Assembly (NCBI GenBank): GCA_013375455.1
Contig: JABXJT010000028.1
Coordinates: 1-55,119 of the forward strand
Direction: 5' to 3'
Origin: Candidatus Helarchaeota archaeon
GTDB taxonomy: Archaea; Asgardarchaeota; Lokiarchaeia; Helarchaeales; HEL-GB-A
DNA length: 55,119 nucleotides
Both the position numbers and the translations under genes were made by a program. Of the stretch, positions 17,159 through 25,720 are shown piece by piece. Position 1 is the first letter of the stretch. Every line of letters begins with the position of its first letter. Below the pieces are notes generated by a model. That model was not told where the DNA came from, searched no databases, and saw nothing but the letters and a program-made list of their open reading frames with translations.

Positions 17159-19390
17159 TTGGTACAAGCAAGTATTCCGAGAAAAAGAAACCTTTTGTAC
17201 GAGATGTTATTGAGGTTATCGGGTATTAAAAAAAGAGTAACATTATCTGATGAGGAAATTCAAGAAAAAACTACCACTCTTCGGAATGAATATTTGCCAT
17301 TTCTTACAGCATTCCCCAACTTTATTAAATCATTCATAAGAGAGGTTCATCATCATCTAGAGGATAACATAAGAATAGCTGAGATTGAAAACAAGGAGAT
17401 TTTGGAGCCAATTTACCAAGAAATTAAAAGCCTTGAACTTCAAGACACAGACCTTGAGGAGGAATATACAAAATTATTGAACTTAATTAATTCTCAATTA
17501 CAAATTTTGAAAGGATTTGAGCCTGAAAAGGAAGAAATAATTTCTGATGCAGATCAATTTATACAATATTTACTAATCGCTTTTAATAGAATTGATAAAA
17601 AATTAGGGAAAATCCAACAATCAGAACCATCTGAGCAAATTGCAGATTATCATAGTTTAGTTTCTAGAGTTAGAGAAGTATTGACCTTACTTTCAGATTT
17701 TGATGTAATTAAGAATAATATTGAAGAATTAAACACGCGTATTAAATCAATAAATAGTGAATTAAAATATAAAGAAGCCTCTTTTTCGTTTGCATTGATA
17801 AACAGGGGTTTTAAACAGGGTAATATACCATTAAAGAAATATATTACTCTTCTAGGAAAGAAAATACGAGCTGAGATAATTCGGGCGACAATGATATTAA
17901 CATTAAAGAAATTTGGAGAGCAATCATTAGAGCAAATCAAAGAAAGAACTGCTATTGATTCAAGAGAGCTATTAATAAACTGTATGACTTTACTCGATCG
18001 ACAGGAACTTACTATTACTAAATCGGGTCATAAGAATTTATATGGAACCTTAAGAGAATATCCAAAGCTTTATCGGTTTCTTTCAAAGGAGATTATGAAA
18101 TTAAAAAAGAATAAAAATAAGTTTCCAGTTATTTCTCGCTCTCTATTGAACGCAATATTAGCGATGTCTAATGGAATGCTTGAAAAAATTCTCAAAATTG
18201 GTCCAGAAACTGATAAAATTTATGATGAGGAAATTCAAAATTTGACTGATACTTTAGATAAAATTTTTAAAAGTTTTAAGCCCCTTGACTCTTCACAAGA
18301 GCGCGAAATAAAGAATTATAGAATTCAGGCATTAATTGAATTATACAATATGTTTCGCGTAAAAATGGTGCATGAAAAAGAGCCTTACTTAGTTGAACCT
18401 TCGCACCAGGAACAGAGGATGCAACAACTTGATAATTTTTTATTAACCGCAATGCGAATGGATTTCGAGAGAGGACTACTGTTATCAATTCTAAGGAAGA
18501 AAGGACCCGCTAGTATAAAGAACTTGGCTGAATGGAGTGGTCTTTCAGAAAAAAAAGTTGTTCGTCATATTTTAAAAATGCTAAAAGACAAAAAATTGCT
18601 CACGAAAGGAACAAAGGATGATTATTTCTTGTATGATGTATCCCGAACTCTGACTGATTTAGAGATCCAATTTGTAAATACGTGTAATCCATTTATTGGG
18701 TTAATTAAATCTTTTAAAAATCTCCCAATTGCTGGAGATTTAACAGTACAACAAATCTCTCCACTTGTAAATGAATTTCATAGAATGAGTGAGAATTTCA
18801 GGAAATTGATTGAAATCAATTTTGATTCAAAAATCAAAGAAGAGTTACAATCTCAATTATTAATGACCAATTCAATTCTAAATAGAGGCCTTGCGTTTGA
18901 AGAAATGCTCCCGAAAACGCGCTCCAAATTTGATTTAACCAAATTAGCCATGATGTCACTTCCACGCATTGATGAAGAACATGCGGGTATAATAGACCCA
19001 GAATATTTGGTTGGTTTTGGGGATATAGAGTGGGATATTAATAAATGCCTAGCGTGTGCAAGCTGTCAAGAGATTTGTCCCGAATCTGCCGTGAATTTAG
19101 TTAATGAATGGGACCTGCCCGCAACATTTGAGATGTCTGAAGAGGATTTAGAAAATTTGCCAGAAAATAGGCGAAAATTAATTCAATTAATTAAAAATTT
19201 AGCTGTTAAAAAGCCGGATAAATCCATCAAATTACCAGAAAATACGTTAGGATTTGGAAAAGTAGATTATAACCCACTAATTTGCATTGCATGCAGAAAA
19301 TGTGAAGATCGGTGTCCAAATAGTGCCCTAACGTTCCATGAGTATTGGAATTTTCCTGCAATAATGAAAAATCTCTTGGAAGAAGGATGA
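17159..19390 (+). CDS. Helical and winged-helix protein with C-terminal ferredoxin domain, unknown
   Basis: I do not recognise a family for the whole protein. The first 230 residues are helical and coiled-coil-like. Two winged-helix-like segments follow: near residues 242-300 (KKFGEQSLEQIKERTAI, RELLINCMTLLDRQELTI) and 434-500 (LRKKGPASIKNLAEWSGLSE, HILKMLKDKKLLTK). The C-terminus has two complete [4Fe-4S] sites, CLACASCQEICP from C630 and CIACRKCEDRCP from C709, separated by about 65 residues. The start is a TTG with GAGGT 8 nt before it. It sits between HdrA and HdrC, and hdrC starts 3 nt after its stop, so it is a likely member of the complex. It might be an electron-wiring subunit or a redox-sensing DNA-binding protein. 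Confidence 0.7.
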   Translation: MVQASIPRKRNLLYEMLLRLSGIKKRVTLSDEEIQEKTTTLRNEYLPFLTAFPNFIKSFIREVHHHLEDNIRIAEIENKEILEPIYQEIKSLELQDTDLEEEYTKLLNLINSQLQILKGFEPEKEEIISDADQFIQYLLIAFNRIDKKLGKIQQSEPSEQIADYHSLVSRVREVLTLLSDFDVIKNNIEELNTRIKSINSELKYKEASFSFALINRGFKQGNIPLKKYITLLGKKIRAEIIRATMILTLKKFGEQSLEQIKERTAIDSRELLINCMTLLDRQELTITKSGHKNLYGTLREYPKLYRFLSKEIMKLKKNKNKFPVISRSLLNAILAMSNGMLEKILKIGPETDKIYDEEIQNLTDTLDKIFKSFKPLDSSQEREIKNYRIQALIELYNMFRVKMVHEKEPYLVEPSHQEQRMQQLDNFLLTAMRMDFERGLLLSILRKKGPASIKNLAEWSGLSEKKVVRHILKMLKDKKLLTKGTKDDYFLYDVSRTLTDLEIQFVNTCNPFIGLIKSFKNLPIAGDLTVQQISPLVNEFHRMSENFRKLIEINFDSKIKEELQSQLLMTNSILNRGLAFEEMLPKTRSKFDLTKLAMMSLPRIDEEHAGIIDPEYLVGFGDIEWDINKCLACASCQEICPESAVNLVNEWDLPATFEMSEEDLENLPENRRKLIQLIKNLAVKKPDKSIKLPENTLGFGKVDYNPLICIACRKCEDRCPNSALTFHEYWNFPAIMKNLLEEG

Positions 19391-19393
19391 AGT

Positions 19394-19942
19394 ATGAAAG
19401 ATATCGAGATTGAAATCAAAAAACCAATTAAAAGTTCGGAATTAGATCCAAACTTTAAACATGAAGTAGCCAACACCTATGAAGGTAGGACTATTTTATA
19501 TTGTTATCAATGTGGAACTTGCTCTGCAGGGTGTCCCGTCATTAGTGCGCTTGAGTACATGCCACATCAAGTAATAAGAATGGCATTATTAGGAATGAAA
19601 AAAGAGGTTTTAGAATCTAGCTCTCTTTGGTTGTGTGCAACGTGTTATCTCTGTAATGAACGATGTCCTCAGGGCGTGGAAATTTCAAACGTGTTTTTTG
19701 CGCTAAAGAACATAGCCGCACAGAATAATATCATCCCGAAAGGGTTAAGACAATTTGCGAAGACCCTTTATAAATTGGGTGTTACGATAGAAATATCGGA
19801 TTTTCAAGAGGAGGAGCGGGATGACCTTGGCTTGCCAGGGGTTCCTGAGGTGGATTGCGCAGCGATTCAGGATATTTTGCGAAGGACAGGATTAATGGAT
19901 TTATTAAATGAAAAAGAAAAAGTTAAGGAGGAGGAAGAATGA
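19394..19942 (+). CDS. hdrC: Heterodisulfide reductase subunit C (HdrC)
   Basis: HdrC carries two [4Fe-4S] clusters that connect HdrA to the catalytic HdrB. Both binding motifs are complete: CYQCGTCSAGCP near residue 37 and CATCYLCNERCPQG near residue 77. The rest is the usual helical domain (GLRQFAKTLYKLGV). At 182 residues it is of normal size. It overlaps hdrB by 4 nt (ATGA), typical of the hdrCB pair. The C-terminal tail is an acidic and lysine-rich extension. Confidence 0.93.
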   Translation: MKDIEIEIKKPIKSSELDPNFKHEVANTYEGRTILYCYQCGTCSAGCPVISALEYMPHQVIRMALLGMKKEVLESSSLWLCATCYLCNERCPQGVEISNVFFALKNIAAQNNIIPKGLRQFAKTLYKLGVTIEISDFQEEERDDLGLPGVPEVDCAAIQDILRRTGLMDLLNEKEKVKEEEE

Positions 19943-20814
19943 GATACGCATTTTTTTTAGGATGTACCATCCCAGCCCGAGCGAATAGTTACGATGCGGC
20001 TGCTCGCAAAGTCGCTGAGAAATTAGATATTGAACTGGTTCCAATTGAAGGGGCAGGATGCTGTCCCCCAGTTTCCATCCGCTCATTAAATTTTAAATCT
20101 TGGATTACAATAGCAGCTCGTAATATAACCCTTATAGAGAAGATGGGACTAGATGTGGTAACGCTTTGCAATGGATGTTATGAAACATTAAAAGATGCAA
20201 ATCATATCTTGAAGACGAATGATAAAATCCGAGATGAAGTGAATTCCAGTTTAGACCCTTTGGGATTAAAGGTACATGGAGTAAGAGAAGTTAAACAATT
20301 CACAGAGGTTCTCTATAGTGATTTTGCGATGGCAAAACTCAAAGAAAAGATGGTACGGAGATTGGATGGATTAAAAGTGGCGGTTCATTATGGTTGTCAC
20401 CTCCTACGGCCCTCAAAAATCTCACAATTTGATAATCCCGAAGCCCCGCGTAAGATGGATGAAATAGTCGAGTTGACTGGGGCTAAAAGCGTTCAATGGG
20501 AAGAAAAACTGAAATGCTGTGGAGCTCCCGTTTTGGCAGTGAATGAAAATCTTGCGATTGAGCTTGCACGCCAGAAGTTATTCAGTGCAAAGGAAGCTGG
20601 GGCGCATTGTTTAGTAACTCCCTGCCCATTCTGTGGTATTCAATTTGATCTCTTCCAATTAAAAATTGAGCAAATATATGATGAGACCATTGAACTGCCA
20701 ATGCTTTTTTTACCGCAACTCCTGGGACTGAGTCTTGGTATCGACACAGAAGCGTTAGGATTCGATCTACATAGAATTCCAGTCGATGAAATTGAAGAAT
20801 TTATTTCGAGCTGA
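19939..20814 (+). CDS. hdrB: Heterodisulfide reductase subunit B (HdrB)
   Basis: HdrB is the catalytic subunit, using two non-cubane [4Fe-4S] clusters held by CCG domains to reduce a disulfide substrate. The first CCG set is C9 in FFLGCTIPAR, CC in GAGCCPPVS and CNGC; the second is CHLLRPS, CCGAPVLA and CPFC. The first motif has CCP where CCG is usual. At 291 residues it matches family length. It ends the hdr operon; the gene that follows is on the opposite strand 22 nt away. The disulfide partner in this organism is unknown: CoM-S-S-CoB if methanogenic or alkane-oxidising, otherwise another thiol pair or ferredoxin. Confidence 0.93.
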   Translation: MRYAFFLGCTIPARANSYDAAARKVAEKLDIELVPIEGAGCCPPVSIRSLNFKSWITIAARNITLIEKMGLDVVTLCNGCYETLKDANHILKTNDKIRDEVNSSLDPLGLKVHGVREVKQFTEVLYSDFAMAKLKEKMVRRLDGLKVAVHYGCHLLRPSKISQFDNPEAPRKMDEIVELTGAKSVQWEEKLKCCGAPVLAVNENLAIELARQKLFSAKEAGAHCLVTPCPFCGIQFDLFQLKIEQIYDETIELPMLFLPQLLGLSLGIDTEALGFDLHRIPVDEIEEFISS

Positions 20815-20836
20815 ATAGAATTTAGAAGCTCGACCA

Positions 20837-22399
20837 CTAGGATTTACCCAAGAACATGGGAAACATAATATCTTTAAAGAAATACGTCGCTCCTTTTCGG
20901 CTGATCAAATCAGCAAAGAAATTAGGTGGGTAGAAATACATTCGATAGGTGATAATATTCTCAATCATATTAAGATATTTGAGAGATCCTTTTATCGATG
21001 TCAATAAGGGCAAAAAACTGATTAATAAATTGAGATCTTGGGTTGTAATAACAAGGATTTGATTGACCCAAGCATCGGTTTCTGCTAAATAAGAATGTAC
21101 TTTTTTCACACCTAAAGCCTTATCAGGTTCTGAATTGAACAATTCAAAAATTGTCGGGTTTGAAATCATATAGATTCGATTGAACTGACCCTCTTGAAAG
21201 TCCACTCCCAAAATATAAATGAGTTCTAACGAATCGTTGACAATGAACCATACAGTTCGGGTGAGTGCTGCGTTTTGAAAACTTAAGATCGATGTGATTA
21301 TTGAAGTTATTTGGGTTGGAATCAATCTATGGAGTTGAAAGCCCATAAAACTCTTTCCCCAACGTCTAAATAAGATAAATTTTCGTTCTATAGTCCATTT
21401 TTCTTCTACTTCGCGGGTTATATCAAAAAAGCGATCGAATAAATATTCAAAGCTATAGCGGGACATAATATCCCGAACCATTAACCATATATCTTCTGTA
21501 ATTGTGATTGCTGCAGTTGCTTTTACCTTCTGGTTGTTTGTCAGAAGTGGAGTTGTATTTTTAATAATCTTGTTGAAGTATTGCAGGCCTTTTTCTTGCT
21601 TTACCTCCCATCTTCTCAGGTGATTTAGGAGGAAATCATAATTGAGAAATTGCAATTGAAGTTCATTCTGTTTGGAGAGAATTGCAAAGGCAGAAGGGAA
21701 ATCTTTATCCAAGAAATTTATTATCAAGTTTTGGGTTGGTAGTAGATTCCCGAAAAAATTTTGGAATTCTGATGCATTAAGAATGACATTTTTGGTGGTC
21801 AACCGTCTAAAAAATTTAAAAAGAAGTGGTTCCGGAAAGAATTGAAGCTTTTTGTTATCAAAGTTTCGTGCCATTAAATCCCAGATACGTGAGTAAAATT
21901 CCAATAAATTAAAATGATTATCACAAATTGCTTTAAATTCAGAAACGACCTCAACGTTTATTAGAAGATAAAAGCCCAATTCTGAAGAGATTTCAAGTTT
22001 TTCTAATAAATTTTTCAAAAATCTTAATCTCTCCTTTTTACCTTCCATTTTTAAAAAAGAATTGAATTCACTGAGATGCTCATTCAATTCAATGAGTTCT
22101 ATAAATGAATAAGATTCCGTCTTTTGAAAAGCTGTCCAGAGAACCGAATTGTGATTATCATAAATAATTATAACGAATGAATTGGAATCAGAATTAAATA
22201 AAAATTTGAGAACTAAAGCGATGAAATTTCGTAAGGAATAGCCATCAGCCTCGGTTGGAATGAATGGTAAAATAATTTTTCGGTTATTATAAGGAAAGGG
22301 GTCTTGATCTCTAAAATTTTTACTAATATTGAGAAATTGTTTCCACTGTTCCAGAAATTTCCTATGAAACCATTGTAAGACTACCTCATCTTTTGACAT
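20837..22399 (-). CDS. Conserved-looking hypothetical protein, 520 residues
   Basis: I recognise no family. The protein is rich in Phe, Leu and Lys, lacks clear membrane segments and cysteine clusters, and contains an alternating hydrophobic/charged pattern of a soluble alpha/beta protein (for example SFVIIIYDNHNSVLWTAF and TRTVWFIVNDSLELIYILGV). It lies 15 nt downstream of the DUF362 gene on the same strand, so the two are probably co-transcribed. It is convergent with hdrB. Confidence 0.55.
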   Translation of the reverse strand: MSKDEVVLQWFHRKFLEQWKQFLNISKNFRDQDPFPYNNRKIILPFIPTEADGYSLRNFIALVLKFLFNSDSNSFVIIIYDNHNSVLWTAFQKTESYSFIELIELNEHLSEFNSFLKMEGKKERLRFLKNLLEKLEISSELGFYLLINVEVVSEFKAICDNHFNLLEFYSRIWDLMARNFDNKKLQFFPEPLLFKFFRRLTTKNVILNASEFQNFFGNLLPTQNLIINFLDKDFPSAFAILSKQNELQLQFLNYDFLLNHLRRWEVKQEKGLQYFNKIIKNTTPLLTNNQKVKATAAITITEDIWLMVRDIMSRYSFEYLFDRFFDITREVEEKWTIERKFILFRRWGKSFMGFQLHRLIPTQITSIITSILSFQNAALTRTVWFIVNDSLELIYILGVDFQEGQFNRIYMISNPTIFELFNSEPDKALGVKKVHSYLAETDAWVNQILVITTQDLNLLISFLPLLTSIKGSLKYLNMIENIITYRMYFYPPNFFADLISRKGATYFFKDIMFPMFLGKS

Positions 22400-22414
22400 G
22401 GCGAAGACCCCCCA

Positions 22415-23695
22415 TTATTTAGTTTCTGTTGAAGTTGAGCGACTTTGAAATTGGCGACCAATAGTCCATTTTCGTACGAATTCCTCAATAATCTCGAGAG
22501 ATGGGAGCCATTCTTTGAAATTTAAACAGAATTTTTCGATTGTACGTAGATTGTATGGAGGACACCCCGGAAATTTGAAAAAATACTTTTTCCTTTGTGT
22601 TCTATTATTAAATTCTATTTGAAAATTGGATGAGATTGCACAATTGCCAAATAAAATTACGCCAGTTTTCAATGAATGAGTCAAAGTTGAAGGAAGCTTC
22701 CCCATAAAGCAAGTAAATCCTCCGAACTCCTTGAGGTCTTTTTCGGCGAATCGTAAAATGAAATCTAAAAAATATCTTAGACCAATTTGACACCCAAGGC
22801 AAGGTACTCCCTCAATAACATTAAACGCATCAGACACGTTTTTAGATGAAATCATCGGTTTTTGGATAATTTTACGATGATCTGCTATTTTTTCGCCAAG
22901 AATAGTAATTTTATTTGGATCAATTATTCCCAATTGGTTGTCTAAAACTGCCTTCAGTATTACATCTTGAAAAGGATCAAATCCCATTAAATGGGTAATG
23001 ATACTATCGCCTGCTATCAGATCATTAGAAGCAAGGATGAGATCATAGGGTATTGCTTTTTGATTAAATGGTCCTTGTCCTTCTCCAACAAAACACGCAT
23101 CCCAAATCGTCAATTGTGGTGGACAGATTTTATAAAAGTCAAGCAGCCCGACTAACGAACCGCTTTGTAAGACTTGTTGTTTTTGTTCATCATTTAATAA
23201 TCCTAAATAATTTTTAATTCCTAAAGCTAATGGGCCGAAGACATCAGTGCGCGGAGCGATTAGAGAAATAAATACATCACAGTGAAGTAGTTTTTCAGGT
23301 ATTTTAAGACTTTGAAAAATAATGGGATCTGATACGGTGACATTAGAATAAGATTCGCTTTCAAGACTTAAGGGGATTCCACCCAATTTTTGTAAATAAT
23401 AATCGAGTCCTAATAGTTTAAAAACCTGGTTAGAAGAGGTTCCATTATGGGGATTGAATCCAATATAAATTTCTTTTGCACCCGCTTGGCGACACTGTTT
23501 TATGAGATGACCTAACACTTGTGGTTGAATTGTAACAGGATGCCCCAATGGCAATGACATATCTGGCTTGATAAAAATCGTAGCTTCTTCTTGGATGAAT
23601 TGTTCAATTCCACCCAATTTATTTAACGTTTCTTCTGTGGTTTGCTTGATATTTGTACCATGAGAAATAGCGACAGTTTTCATATTGAAAGTCAC
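22415..23695 (-). CDS. DUF362 family protein
   Basis: The sequence fits DUF362: an N-terminal KTVAISHGTNIKQTTEETLNKLGG, then IFIKPDMSLPLGHPVTIQPQVLGHLIKQCRQAGAKEIYIGFNP, CDVFISLIAPRTD, GPLALGIKNYLGLL and DAC..GEGQGPFN. DUF362 proteins often carry a ferredoxin domain, but here only isolated cysteines remain in the C-terminal third (CLGCQIGLRY, CPPYNLRTIEKFC), so any cluster would be atypical. At 426 residues it is complete. Its role is unknown. Transcription is divergent from the membrane protein gene at 23873. Confidence 0.75.
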   Translation of the reverse strand: MTFNMKTVAISHGTNIKQTTEETLNKLGGIEQFIQEEATIFIKPDMSLPLGHPVTIQPQVLGHLIKQCRQAGAKEIYIGFNPHNGTSSNQVFKLLGLDYYLQKLGGIPLSLESESYSNVTVSDPIIFQSLKIPEKLLHCDVFISLIAPRTDVFGPLALGIKNYLGLLNDEQKQQVLQSGSLVGLLDFYKICPPQLTIWDACFVGEGQGPFNQKAIPYDLILASNDLIAGDSIITHLMGFDPFQDVILKAVLDNQLGIIDPNKITILGEKIADHRKIIQKPMISSKNVSDAFNVIEGVPCLGCQIGLRYFLDFILRFAEKDLKEFGGFTCFMGKLPSTLTHSLKTGVILFGNCAISSNFQIEFNNRTQRKKYFFKFPGCPPYNLRTIEKFCLNFKEWLPSLEIIEEFVRKWTIGRQFQSRSTSTETK

Positions 23696-23826
23696 TTAAA
23701 GAAAAAATTACTTTTTATTCATTCTTGGATGTGGTAAAAGGTGTTTGATAAATTTATCTTATTAAAATTACGCTTTGTTTAAGCAAAAAGAATAAAATAG
23801 ACTATTCAAATATTCTCTATAATTTC

Positions 23827-23836
23827 TATTTAAAAA
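23827..23836 (+). promoter_or_regulatory. TATA box for the 7TM-UbiA operon
   Basis: TATTTAAAAA lies 37 nt before the ATG at 23873, a good distance for an archaeal TATA box with a short leader. A GGTGAG site precedes the start by 3 nt. Confidence 0.5.
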
Positions 23837-23872
23837 TTTGAAAAAAAGTCAGTTTGATAATATGGTGAGTCC

Positions 23873-24670
23873 ATGAAAATCGACAAGGTCGTGCTTTACG
23901 TAATCATTCTATTTGTAGGTTATGGAGCTATTTTATTTCTTCCTAGAGGATATGTTCCAATTCCGGTTGCTTATGAAACGGGAGAATTACTTTGGTCTAG
24001 CATATCATTAGCAACGCTTTTGGATTTGGTTTTGGCGTCTCCATTCCTAATAATCATGTTTTATTATGTTCATAAGGCTATAACAGTACAAACTAGTCCA
24101 GAAACTCCAAAACCAAGCCAGAGAAAAAAAGATATAATCAGGTTCCTCTTCTTCGGTGCAGCGATCGTGATGGTTGCGGGAATTGTAATGCATGCCATAG
24201 CAAATGACATATATAGACTTTTAGGAATCCCCAAAGATACAGCTCCTTCAGGTAATTTACAAGTAGCAGTATATTGGTTCGATGAGGTCCTGGGGCATAA
24301 ATTGATTCATTTTGGAATCATTGCATTCATAATTGGATTGATGGTAGTTCAATATTGGCATCGGATGGACTCACAATATACAAAATTTCAAACGGCAGGG
24401 TTATATTTCTGGGCCGTTGCGATTGGAGGGATTTATATGCTCGCAACAATAGAAGGGCAGGCAGGGTTTGATGTAATGGTGATTTCAATTGCATTAATTG
24501 CAATAATTCTATACTATATGAGGTTTAAGGGGTTAAAATTAAAGGAAAATGTATTCACGCACTTTGTTCTAATCTTTCTTATTTCGATGGTTCTTACAGC
24601 AATTCTCTATGGCGTTATATTTGGATTGGAATCGGGTTATCCATTTTTCCCTCAACCTACATTCATATGA
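23873..24670 (+). CDS. Seven-helix membrane protein, unknown
   Basis: This 265-residue protein has about seven hydrophobic helices, roughly at 6-27, 45-67, 91-112, 140-160, 172-190, 195-212 and 221-245, with a charged loop (QRKKDIIR) after the second. Polar residues inside or at the edges of helices include H107 in IVMHAIAND and the WFDEVLGHKLIHFG stretch, a D..H...H pattern that could bind metal. I do not recognise a family. It is followed after 12 nt by a UbiA-type prenyltransferase, suggesting a joint role in lipid, quinone or heme-like metabolism. Confidence 0.6.
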   Translation: MKIDKVVLYVIILFVGYGAILFLPRGYVPIPVAYETGELLWSSISLATLLDLVLASPFLIIMFYYVHKAITVQTSPETPKPSQRKKDIIRFLFFGAAIVMVAGIVMHAIANDIYRLLGIPKDTAPSGNLQVAVYWFDEVLGHKLIHFGIIAFIIGLMVVQYWHRMDSQYTKFQTAGLYFWAVAIGGIYMLATIEGQAGFDVMVISIALIAIILYYMRFKGLKLKENVFTHFVLIFLISMVLTAILYGVIFGLESGYPFFPQPTFI

Positions 24671-24682
24671 GGCAGATATCCG

Positions 24683-25720
24683 TTGGATTTGAAGGCAGCC
24701 TTAATCGCCTTCGGGCAGAAACTCGTCGCTTATATAGAGGTTGCTAGGGTTTCCGTCATTTTTATGGGGCTTCCTTTTGCGATGGCGGGAGCCGCCTATG
24801 CGCTGTCAATCACCGGCGTGCCTGTACCGCTCATTCAGGTGATTGCTGGAATGATTGCGGTGTTCTTAGTTACTGGGGCGGTCCATACGATAGATGATTA
24901 TTTCGATCGACAGCGGGATCGGCAACTCTGGCCAGATCGTCAAATACCATCACGTGGTCTTAATCCTAAAGCAGCAATCCTAATATATATAATAAGTTGT
25001 GGGATTGGTTTGGCTCTAACGATAATTTTCATTAATGTCTATTGTTTTATTATACTTTTTCTTGCGACCACTTGGGCTACTGCATATACTGGTTATTTAC
25101 GTGAAAAATATGGCTATCTGACCTTGCCTTTTGCGATTGGATTGTTTCCCATTGGAGGCTACGTGGCATTTTCCCCCCAGACGCTTTGGACCGACCCGAT
25201 CCCTTGGATACTATATGGCATGGTATTCTTGTGGCAATCAGCTCACATCCTAGCCTATAGCCCCCCGCATGGTGTGGAGAAAGGGAAAACCGTCGTTCCA
25301 ATGTTTTTAAAACGATTTAGCCCTGAAACCACCTTAATTTTCGCTGGGGTTTTCGCAGGTGCCTGTATGATCGTAGGAATTGTTGTCTATTTGTTAACGA
25401 GTTTGAGCTCTCTCTATTTAGGAATTACAGTTGGTGTTGGTATGTTGCTGATTTGTGGATCGTTCTATTTTTCCAGAAATTTAACTGTTAAGAATTGCAT
25501 GTTCTTGACCTTTTTGAACTCGATGTACGGGTGGTTAATGTTCATATTTATGACACTGGAATATCTCTATCGATACGATCTGCTATTCTTCTACGTCGCA
25601 CTAACAATTGCAATTCTAATGATGGCAATAACACCTGTATTAGGGGGATTTGGGGAGCCATCCATTCAGATTAGTAACGCTGAAAGAAAAAAGAGAGGAA
25701 GGTTTAGCCTAATAATTTAA
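24683..25720 (+). CDS. UbiA superfamily prenyltransferase
   Basis: UbiA enzymes move a polyprenyl group to an acceptor within the membrane. The first Asp-rich motif is present as HTIDDYFDRQRDRQLWPDR (D71, D72, D75 and D79). The expected hydrophobic helices follow, with GLFPIGGYVAFSPQTL and SAHILAYSPPHGVEKGKTVVPMFLKRF, a stretch that resembles CyoE/heme O synthase more than the archaeal DGGGP synthases. At 345 residues it is slightly long. The start is a TTG at 24683, 12 nt after the 7TM gene. The acceptor cannot be named. Its 3' end overlaps the convergent gene by 17 nt. Confidence 0.75.
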   Translation: MDLKAALIAFGQKLVAYIEVARVSVIFMGLPFAMAGAAYALSITGVPVPLIQVIAGMIAVFLVTGAVHTIDDYFDRQRDRQLWPDRQIPSRGLNPKAAILIYIISCGIGLALTIIFINVYCFIILFLATTWATAYTGYLREKYGYLTLPFAIGLFPIGGYVAFSPQTLWTDPIPWILYGMVFLWQSAHILAYSPPHGVEKGKTVVPMFLKRFSPETTLIFAGVFAGACMIVGIVVYLLTSLSSLYLGITVGVGMLLICGSFYFSRNLTVKNCMFLTFLNSMYGWLMFIFMTLEYLYRYDLLFFYVALTIAILMMAITPVLGGFGEPSIQISNAERKKRGRFSLII

